Assembly: GCA_963708325.1 (NCBI GenBank)
Contig: OY970203.1
Location: 1,116,001-1,180,000, forward strand
Direction: 5' to 3'
Source: G963708325 sp963708325
GTDB taxonomy: Bacteria > Actinomycetota > Thermoleophilia > Solirubrobacterales > 70-9
DNA length: 64,000 nt
Below, one piece after another: positions 58,001 to 64,000 of the stretch. The first letter of the stretch is position 1; each line of letters begins with the position of its first letter. Position numbers and translations under genes: made by a program. The notes below the pieces were generated by a model, which was not told the DNA's origin, did no database searches, and saw nothing but the letters and a program-made list of their open reading frames with translations.

Positions 58001-59894
58001 GGCCCGGGGCGACGTAGACCTGGCAGGTGAACGTCTGTCCCGACGCCAGCCTGGCGTCGATCTTGCCGGTCACGGTGAGCGTCGGGCGGGCGGGATCGAC
58101 CTGCTGGAACCACTGCGGGGAGTCGATCTCCACGTCAGGAGGGATCCGCGCCGGCCCGGGGCTGGCCGGGTCGCTGAGGATCGCGCTGACTGCCTTGGCC
58201 ATGTCGACGCGCCCGTAGCCGTAGAACTGGTCCGGGCCCTTGCGCGCCGGATAGCTCTGGAACTCGGCGGGGGGCAGTGGGAACAGCGAGGCGCCGCGGT
58301 TCACGTTCACCTGGGTCTGCAGCGCGCCGTTCGGATCGGTGCAGCCCGGCAGGGGCAGCGGCGAGCAGGACGGCTCCGGGCCGCCCGGCGGATCGCCGGC
58401 GAAGTTGACGTCGTCCGCCTGGTAGTCGCCCGAGAACGGCGCCGCGCCGGCGTTGATCGTGCCCGATGCCATCAGCTGGCGCACCTCGTTGGGGGTGATC
58501 ACGCAGTCGCTGCCGCTGACCGAGGTGGCGGACGCCAGATGGCACAGCGAGCTGTTCGAAAACGCGCCCAGCTTGCCCTTCTCGAACGCCGTGTAGGCGG
58601 CCGAGTAGACGAGGCCCGCCATCCCCGAGGCGAGCCCTGTGGCGTTCGACGAGCAGCTCGTCGACGGGATCGCCAGGGTCACCTTGGCGTTGAAGTTCGT
58701 GCAGCCGTTTATCGCGAGGTACGACTTGTTGGGCGCCGGGATCGGGGTGTCACGGACCGAGTTGACGAGGATCACGTGGGGCAGGCTCGACGGCCAGTTG
58801 TTGTGCTGGGCCGCCTCGTCGGCCGCCGAGGCGATCACGGTCGTCCCGTGTCGGTAGGCGTAGTCGACGGCCGACCGCGCAAGGCTGGAGTTGTTCAGCG
58901 TGCCGAGGGCCTCCTGGACCACCTGCACGTTGTTGTCGGTCGCGTAGAGCGTCGCCTGGGCGAAGTGGTTGACGTCGGCGACGAAGCTGTCGCCGACCCG
59001 CAGCGGCAGCACCATGCAGTTCGGGCAGGAGCCAAGCTGGCCGCCGTTGTTCGCCTCCGAGCTGGAGTCGCTCGCCTCGCCCGTGCCGTGCCCGTACTGG
59101 GGATCGTCGAACGGGTCGTTGTCGTTGTCGAGGAAGTCCCACCCCGCGATGTCGTCGACGAACCCGTTGCCGTCGTCGTCCGCGCCGCCGGCCTTGCCGC
59201 CGCCCGTGAAGCTGCCCGAGAAGGCGATGATCACGTCCTGGGGGATGAGCACGCCCGCCGGCCCGTTGCGGCGGGAGTCGTTGTCGACGACGTCCTTGAC
59301 GCGGCTGTCGCAGGCGTAGTCGTTGACGTTGAAGGCGCCATCCCCGTTGGCGTCGTAGGCGGCGGTGAACGTCGAGCAGTCGTTCTGGCCGGGGTCGGAA
59401 ATCGCCGTCGCGAGGTCGTGCTGGGGAACCGGCAGCTCCGCCCGGTTGAGCCGCACCTTGCGGCGCAGGTCGCTCATCGCCCCCGCGTCGTTCCACTTGA
59501 TCCCCGAGTCGAGCACGGAGATCGTCACGTCCGGGCGGCCAAGCGTCGTCTTGAAGGCCGTGGCGGCGCTGTCGGCGGCGTCGAAGACGTGCGCTCCGCG
59601 GACGCCGTTCAGCTCAACGGGGTTGTTGTTGATCTGGGGCCCGTTGCCGGAGTCCGGGGTGGCCGCGAACTTGAACTCGTTGCCGTCCCCCGTGTAGTCG
59701 TTGGGGTCCTCGTTTCCCAGGTAGAGGTCCTGGTAGTTGTGCGGATCGCCAGTGGTGCCCGTGTAGGGAAAGTCCCCGAACGCAGGCGAGGCCACCGCAG
59801 CGAACGCGGCCGTCGTCAGCGCTGCCGCGAGCGTTGCTTTCAGCGCTCCTGCCCGTCGCCGCGGCCTCAAGGCGGAAACACCACCCGCTCGCAC
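55098..59894 (-). CDS. Giant secreted S8-fold / VCBS-repeat / RTX protein, catalytic Ser replaced
   Basis: 1598 residues from GTG at 59894; TTG at 59870 is equally likely and gives a TTGA overlap with the upstream stop. Order: signal peptide (to about 40), S8 domain (about 100-600, split by calcium-like DNGDGAFNVNDY and DDDGNGFVDDIAGWDF inserts), a beta domain, FG-GAP/VCBS propeller repeats (LADLDGDNRTEL and others, about 760-1340), a fibronectin-like module and a C-terminal RTX roll (about 1470-1580). Asp129 and His269 of the triad remain, but the Ser position is Thr419 (NATGLASGMAG) and the oxyanion Asn is Asp359. Activity is doubtful or altered. Paralogue of the next gene upstream. Confidence 0.88.
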   Translation of the reverse strand: MRAGGVSALRPRRRAGALKATLAAALTTAAFAAVASPAFGDFPYTGTTGDPHNYQDLYLGNEDPNDYTGDGNEFKFAATPDSGNGPQINNNPVELNGVRGAHVFDAADSAATAFKTTLGRPDVTISVLDSGIKWNDAGAMSDLRRKVRLNRAELPVPQHDLATAISDPGQNDCSTFTAAYDANGDGAFNVNDYACDSRVKDVVDNDSRRNGPAGVLIPQDVIIAFSGSFTGGGKAGGADDDGNGFVDDIAGWDFLDNDNDPFDDPQYGHGTGEASDSSSEANNGGQLGSCPNCMVLPLRVGDSFVADVNHFAQATLYATDNNVQVVQEALGTLNNSSLARSAVDYAYRHGTTVIASAADEAAQHNNWPSSLPHVILVNSVRDTPIPAPNKSYLAINGCTNFNAKVTLAIPSTSCSSNATGLASGMAGLVYSAAYTAFEKGKLGAFSNSSLCHLASATSVSGSDCVITPNEVRQLMASGTINAGAAPFSGDYQADDVNFAGDPPGGPEPSCSPLPLPGCTDPNGALQTQVNVNRGASLFPLPPAEFQSYPARKGPDQFYGYGRVDMAKAVSAILSDPASPGPARIPPDVEIDSPQWFQQVDPARPTLTVTGKIDARLASGQTFTCQVYVAPGHYPNNGLTTDSAPGDFKPVGNGLCDGTSARSGAIDGALSTLDLGDLKSRFPPGTDFTGNENGGGVQTSNGRPATDPYGFTMKVVASTTTPGPNPATMTGEDQRAAFLHRDKDMLAGFPKAIGRGDITQGTPTGDGESSPVLADLDGDNRTELIVAGSDGFVHALRPDGSELPGWPVRGDRPPLHLGGRAFTSGEVSSDVGGAIVGSIAVADTDGDGVPEVFATDLEGKVYGWRADGTRFFSEEANPAFSGKPLQPFERSRNGEHNRTEHGFISSPVLADLDGDGEMEVIAAGMDRHVYAWHLGGADVQGFPLLVVDPSKVQSIDPQTDQVTFKPTSGSFMQGAIVDTPAVGNLDALGSGDSRPEIVVGTNEEYDAGQDGGFNASQGSEGNLLTQAQSAVDDFREQCGQNGGSAICDNLDVPLNPANSRLYALHPDGASHGGGAPDYTKAVLPGWPAKVGILDAELLPVVGEGITGYPVIARASCGGPNAQGGSGAKIGVLANNGEAYVFAPNGQSCFGRDGSGDTPLQTDGYANQPDHPMLPAVGLPAFADLGAGMTFIAPAAGLGRALDVALPEYQRLSQDFISAWSLQGGGTVAPNFPATMNDLQFLTGPSVGDIDGLPGQEVVEGSASKDLQAYSATGTPVSGAWPKVTTDWTVANPTIGSFGTLDTDSVAHKVVFGLTRSGYIDAYSTPAPACSASDWPRFHHDNANSGDHSRDAVSPGRPMAIQIGADAKTISFKAPGDDLLCGTADHYEVVTSANPITAANFAEAEQATGGPAAAAAGRTQSFATPTATKRYLAIRAVDEQGNVGRPAAVDFGPSGPPPVGDCVTQIRGDANDNTLTGTNASEVILGLAGKDRIDARGDHDCVFGGSEDDRAHGGDGPDRVSGMGGADVLYGDGGNDTIYGRLGPDRLVGGDGRDTFYAGGGEDVVNSKDGLREKVDCGARDDTVTADRSDSLVSCEHVRY

Positions 59895-62800
59895 CCGATC
59901 GTGGTGTCGGAGGGATCAACGCGGGCGATGTCGTGCCTGGCGCCGCAATCCACCGTCTCGGCCCGGCCGTCCTTGGCGTTGACGATGTCCTCGCCCCCAC
60001 CGGCATAGAAGGTGTCGCGGCCGTCGCCGCCGACCAGGCGATCGGGGCCGAGGCGACCGTAGATCGTGTCCGATCCGCCCTCGCCGTAGAGCACGTCGGC
60101 GCCGCCCATCCCCGAGAGGCGGTCGTCGGCCGCTCCACCGTGAAGGCGGTCGTCGTCGGAGCCGCCGTAGAGGCAGTCGTCGGCGCCGCGTCCGTCGAGC
60201 AAGTCGTTGCCGGCGAAGCCGACGATGACCTCCGACTGGTCGGTGCCGATCAGCGTGTTGTTCCCGGTGTCGCCCTGGATCTGGGACACGCAGGGCACTG
60301 GCTGCGGCGGTTGCGGCAGCGCGACGTCGGCGAGATGGCCCCAGTTGCCCGCGTCGTCCTGGTAGAGGACCGCGGCGTAGCGGGCCCCGTTCAGCTCGCT
60401 GTCGCTGAAAGAGCGGCTGTCCGCCTGGCCGGGGTCGCGCGTGTTGTCGTCGCGCAGCAGCTCGGTGGCCGAGTTTGCGTCGGTGATCGGCTGGTCCGAG
60501 GCAACGATGCGGACCTTGGTGGCGCGGCCGCACTGCCCGTCGTCGCCCGGCGCATCCCAGTTGAGCGTGACCGCGTCGCCTGAGCGGCTGGCGTGCAGCG
60601 CCGCGGGCGCTCCGGGGGCGGTCCCGTCCTTGTCGTAGTTGGCGGTCTGCTGGTCGTCGTGGCGGAAGGACGGCCACTCGGTCTGGCACCGCGGCATGTT
60701 CGGGGCGTCCCACTGGAACAGGTAGCCCTCGCGGGTGATGTCGGCGATCCGCCCGTCGTCGGAGAGCGCCGCGGGCGCGAACAGCCAGCCTCCCGTGTAC
60801 TTGGGGAAGCCGGCGACGTCGAGGCCGGTTGCCCCGTCGTAGGCGTGAAGCACGCCGAGCCCGTTCCCGGCCACCACCTGATTGGTGCCGCCGCTGACGA
60901 CCTTGGCGACGCCGGAGGCCGACAGGAACTGGAAGTCGTCCGTGATGCGGGGGAAGGCGGGCAGGGTGGCGCCGCTCTGCGCGTCCCAGGCTCCGATCAG
61001 GTGGTTGTAGGGCGCGTTCTGACCCACCAGCAACAGGTTCGCGAGGTCGGTAGTGCTCAGCCCGTACTTGACGACGTCGGGGTTGCCGCTGCCGGTCAGG
61101 TCCCCGATCGAGGCGGACTCGAACAGGTTGACCATCCCCGACCTGTCGGTGGCGTCGGATGCGGCGCCGTAGGCCGACTGCTGCATGTCGCGGTAGAGCG
61201 AGCCGTCGGCGTTGTGGAGGCCGACCGTGGTCGAGCCCGTCGTCGAGGTGACCACCTTCGGGTCACCGCCGATCTGGACTATCGCCGGGTTGTGGCCGGG
61301 GCCGATCAGCGGCAACGTGTCCTGGATCGCGCCGTTGAGGTGGATCGGCCAGTTGGCGAAGAGGGGGCCGCCCTGGTGCTGGGTGCCGTCGGAGTGCACG
61401 GCGTAGACGCGCGAGGAGCCGCCGGCGGCGTTGGCGAGCGCGTCCGACAGCGCCTGGCCAAACAGCCCGCTGATGTCGTCGCCCGACGGCGGATTCGCAC
61501 CGTAGGTCTCGTTCGTGGCGGCAACGATGTCGTCCCTGCCGTCGCCGTCGAGGTCGCCGATCGCCGGCTCGTTGATCGACTCCGCGAGCATCTGCTGGTT
61601 GGCCGGGACGTTCGGGTCGACGAGGTCGACCGGGAACCCCGGCAGCTCGTTGCCCGAAGGGTCCCAGGCGTAGAGGTGCCCGTCGAGGCCGGCGGCGACG
61701 ATGTCGAGCGGCTGGCCGGGGCCATGGAGGCGACCGACCGCGGGGCTGGCGAGGAAACCGCACTTGCGATGGTGCGAGGGATCCTGGCTCTCGTCGCCTG
61801 GCTTGCAGAAGTTCCGGCTGGCGTCGTTCAGGGGGTCCACCTCGATCGGGAAGCCCGGCCGCTCGCTTCCATCGGGCTCCCATACGTAGAGGTGGGTGCC
61901 GGCGGTGTCCACGATCTCGGGGATGCCGTCGCCGTCGAGGTCTGCCACCAGGGCGCCCCTTGGAGGCTCGCGCGGCGGCGTCGCCTGCTCGAGCGAGCCA
62001 AAGCCCGGGGCGCCGCCGTGTCCCTGGGCGGCGCGCTCGAGCTGGGTGTGGACCGGCCAGCCCGCAAGCTCGGATCCGTTCGGCTCGTAGGCGTGAACCG
62101 TGCCGTCCTCGGTGGGGACGATCAGCTCCTGGACGTTGTCGCCGTTGAGGTCGGCGTAGCGGATCGGCGCCTCGCCGCCCGTGCCGAGCCGCTTCGGGTA
62201 GCCGTTGCGGAGGGTGGGGTCGTCCACCGCGGTCAGCACCCGCCGGTCCACGCCGGGCGTCGGGATGTCCTGGCCGGAGACGACCAGACGGACGGTGAAC
62301 TCGTGCTTGTAGGGGTTGGACCCCGTGGCCGGGTTGACGTCGCCTGGCAGCACCGGGGCGCCGGTGTCCGGGGCGGGCACATAGGTGGCGAGCGCCGAGC
62401 GGACCTGGTCGAGGTCCAACGTGCCGCTGACCGAGGTGCCGGGCGAGTCGCCGCTTGCGAACGTGTGCCAGGGGGTGAGGCTGCCGGCGGCATCGGACGG
62501 GGTCTCGCCCACCCCCCACTCCAGCCGCCAGTGGAACTGCTGCGCAGCGGCGAATCGGGCCCTTGCCAGACCGGTGATGTGGACGGACGCGCCGGTGACC
62601 GGCGCGTACCAGTCGGGTGAGGCGATCGCCGCCTCGGGCGGGATCTTGCCGCTGGCCGCCAGCGACACGGCCTTGCCCAGGTCCACGCGGCCCCAGCCGA
62701 AATGGGTCGTCCATTGGTCCACGGACGCAGCGTTCGGATTGGCGCCCGGGTCGGGGCTGCCGAGGCCGGCGGTGTTGCCGGTCGTCACCCTCTCCGCCGT

Positions 62801-63997
62801 CTGCTCGAGGATCTCCCTGGTCTCGTCCGGCCGCAGGTCCACCGAGGGGTTGGCGTCCTTGGCCGCGCTGATCACGAGCGCCGCCGCGCCCGATGCCTTG
62901 CCGGTGTTCTCAGAGCCGGTCGAGCCCTCCATGGAGATCGAGCTCTTGCCCCCGTACTGATCGGTGTTGGCGCTGCGGAAGTAGGTCTTGACCGGCGTCT
63001 CCGTCCCTGGGCAGCCGCCGGTCACGGCCTCCTGGGCGGTGCACAGCCCCTCGCGGAAGGCGGCGGCCTGCTGGCCGGCGTCCATCCCCAGGCCCATCGT
63101 GTCGGGCACGGTCCCCTCGATCAGCATCGCGTGCTGGTAGGCGGCCGGGTAGTTGTGGTTGCCGGTGTTGAGGTCGTCGCCGGAGTAGGTCTGGACGACC
63201 CCGTGGTCGTAGGCGTACTGCGATGCCTGCTCGGCGAAGGCGGAGTGGTAGGTGCTGCCGTCGGCGCCCTCGATCACGCCGGCGCCGTTGTCGGTGGCGT
63301 AGACCATCCCCATGCCGAAGGTGTTGCCGTCGGAGACGAACGTGTCCCAGACTCGGATCGGCATCAGCTGGCAGTGCGGGCAGACGCCGATGCCGCCGGA
63401 TCCGTCGTTGCCGGTCTCGGCAGCTTCGGAAGCGCGTCCGGAGCCGTGGTTGCCGGCCGCGAAGTAGCTGGAGGCATCGTATGGATCGTTGTCGTTGTCG
63501 AAGAAGTCCCAGCCGGCGATGTCGTCGACGAAGCCGTTGCCGTCGTCGTCCACGCCGGCCTGCTTGCCGCCGGCGGAGGCATTCGAGAACGTCGCGATCA
63601 GGTCCTCTGCGTCAATCTGATTGGAGCCGTGGGGTCCGGCCGTGTGGCTGACGCGCGGATCGTTCGCGTAGTCGTCGACGTTGAAGGCGCCGTCGTTGTT
63701 GCAGTCGTAGCCGGTGCAGGTGGTGGCGCCGTCCTGCGGCAGCGGCATCTCGCCCTTGTTGAGGTGGACCCGGGCGCGCAGCGAGCCTCGGTCCCACTTG
63801 ATCCCGGTGTCGAGGATCGCGATCGTGACGTCAGGGCGACCGCGCTCGAGCTTCCACGCGCCGGAGGCGTTGAAGCCCGAAACCATCGGGTTGGTGGCGT
63901 TGGGCCCGTCCGCGTACTTGGCCGAGTCGATCGTGTGCTGGGAGGGGAAGCCGAAGAATCCCCATTGCTCGTCGAACATGTTTGTGGACGGCGTCAC
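59867..63997 (-). CDS. Giant S8-fold / VCBS-repeat / RTX protein (5' end beyond right edge)
   Basis: At least 1376 residues; the signal peptide and true start lie past the window. Same layout as its neighbour: S8-fold domain, beta domain, FG-GAP/VCBS repeats (YADLNGDNVQEL, VADLDGDGIPEI, IGDLDGDGRDDI), a fibronectin-like module and an RTX roll. The Asp (ILDTGIKWD) and His (GNHGSGRAS) are present; the Ser site is Thr (ENTGKASG, codon 62903-62905) and the oxyanion site is Asp (TYSGDDL). The C-terminal RTX unit shares a long identical stretch with the downstream protein. Together they look like a tandem duplication of a surface or secreted repeat protein. Confidence 0.87.
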   Translation of the reverse strand: MTPSTNMFDEQWGFFGFPSQHTIDSAKYADGPNATNPMVSGFNASGAWKLERGRPDVTIAILDTGIKWDRGSLRARVHLNKGEMPLPQDGATTCTGYDCNNDGAFNVDDYANDPRVSHTAGPHGSNQIDAEDLIATFSNASAGGKQAGVDDDGNGFVDDIAGWDFFDNDNDPYDASSYFAAGNHGSGRASEAAETGNDGSGGIGVCPHCQLMPIRVWDTFVSDGNTFGMGMVYATDNGAGVIEGADGSTYHSAFAEQASQYAYDHGVVQTYSGDDLNTGNHNYPAAYQHAMLIEGTVPDTMGLGMDAGQQAAAFREGLCTAQEAVTGGCPGTETPVKTYFRSANTDQYGGKSSISMEGSTGSENTGKASGAAALVISAAKDANPSVDLRPDETREILEQTAERVTTGNTAGLGSPDPGANPNAASVDQWTTHFGWGRVDLGKAVSLAASGKIPPEAAIASPDWYAPVTGASVHITGLARARFAAAQQFHWRLEWGVGETPSDAAGSLTPWHTFASGDSPGTSVSGTLDLDQVRSALATYVPAPDTGAPVLPGDVNPATGSNPYKHEFTVRLVVSGQDIPTPGVDRRVLTAVDDPTLRNGYPKRLGTGGEAPIRYADLNGDNVQELIVPTEDGTVHAYEPNGSELAGWPVHTQLERAAQGHGGAPGFGSLEQATPPREPPRGALVADLDGDGIPEIVDTAGTHLYVWEPDGSERPGFPIEVDPLNDASRNFCKPGDESQDPSHHRKCGFLASPAVGRLHGPGQPLDIVAAGLDGHLYAWDPSGNELPGFPVDLVDPNVPANQQMLAESINEPAIGDLDGDGRDDIVAATNETYGANPPSGDDISGLFGQALSDALANAAGGSSRVYAVHSDGTQHQGGPLFANWPIHLNGAIQDTLPLIGPGHNPAIVQIGGDPKVVTSTTGSTTVGLHNADGSLYRDMQQSAYGAASDATDRSGMVNLFESASIGDLTGSGNPDVVKYGLSTTDLANLLLVGQNAPYNHLIGAWDAQSGATLPAFPRITDDFQFLSASGVAKVVSGGTNQVVAGNGLGVLHAYDGATGLDVAGFPKYTGGWLFAPAALSDDGRIADITREGYLFQWDAPNMPRCQTEWPSFRHDDQQTANYDKDGTAPGAPAALHASRSGDAVTLNWDAPGDDGQCGRATKVRIVASDQPITDANSATELLRDDNTRDPGQADSRSFSDSELNGARYAAVLYQDDAGNWGHLADVALPQPPQPVPCVSQIQGDTGNNTLIGTDQSEVIVGFAGNDLLDGRGADDCLYGGSDDDRLHGGAADDRLSGMGGADVLYGEGGSDTIYGRLGPDRLVGGDGRDTFYAGGGEDIVNAKDGRAETVDCGARHDIARVDPSDTTIGCERVVFPP

Positions 63998-64000
63998 CGC

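Noticed and set aside
57195..60008. A 937-codon open frame on the plus strand opposite the giant S8-fold gene
   Set aside because: High GC leaves long antisense frames open. Its translation is Arg/Val/Gly-rich without any family motif, while the minus strand carries clear S8, VCBS and RTX domains.
55200..60180. RTX coding repeats as a CRISPR or tandem DNA repeat array
   Set aside because: The periodicity follows Gly/Asp nonapeptide codons within open frames; there are no constant repeats with unique spacers.

Overview
The window looks like a chromosomal segment of a high-GC actinobacterium, most likely class Thermoleophilia (Solirubrobacterales-like). This rests on gene content and style: many GTG starts, many starts without a Shine-Dalgarno (SD) sequence, class III cyclase/AAA/TPR proteins, large secreted S8-fold proteins with VCBS and RTX repeats, and a TrpB2-type tryptophan synthase. 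No marker gene was compared with a database, so the class is inference. Most of the window is ordinary chromosome. There is no CRISPR array, transposase or integrase gene.

Region 1 (1-17 kb). On the minus strand lie lysC and asd (aspartate pathway; asd runs off the left edge). Divergent from lysC is a degenerate GH3-fold membrane protein. A PadR regulator and an MMPL/RND transporter form a two-gene operon behind a perfect inverted repeat. Next come a MerR-type regulator, a diguanylate cyclase, and the conserved dnaX-ybaB-recR block (minus strand). A MarR regulator with a clear operator precedes an MFS exporter. A secreted beta-lactamase-fold protein, a GT-C-like membrane protein, the SRP RNA (minus strand) and a small lipoprotein follow.

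Region 2 (17-28 kb). A Tat-exported flavin amine oxidase precedes tRNA-Val(CAC). The 3' part of this tRNA recurs twice downstream, at 19143-19189 and 20463-20500. The copies delimit two small cassettes: a HicBA toxin-antitoxin pair, and a DUF1326 protein with a small ABM-like protein. Five 10-bp-phased repeats lie beside the outermost copy. This looks like the scar of stacked site-specific integrations that lost their integrase. It is followed by a 1123-residue cyclase-domain/AAA/TPR protein, a convergent cNMP-binding patatin, a GT2 glycosyltransferase and a small RTX protein whose start lies in a hairpin.

Region 3 (27-45 kb). Metabolic and surface genes are followed by an HD-GYP protein with a long leader that contains an intrinsic terminator. 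Then comes a six-gene transport operon (MFS, oligopeptide-type binding protein, two permeases, two ATPases) and a GAF-GGDEF diguanylate cyclase. With the 7-kb cyclase this gives two predicted c-di-GMP makers and one breaker.

Region 4 (45-64 kb). Two RibD/DHFR-like proteins, two tRNA-Ser genes (CGA and GGA), a PiT phosphate transporter with its DUF47 partner, TrpB2, a YtoQ-like protein, nicotinate phosphoribosyltransferase, tadA, a canonical secreted subtilisin and a universal stress protein lead to two giant tandem S8-fold/VCBS/RTX proteins. In both giants the catalytic Ser aligns with Thr and the oxyanion Asn with Asp. The second runs off the right edge.
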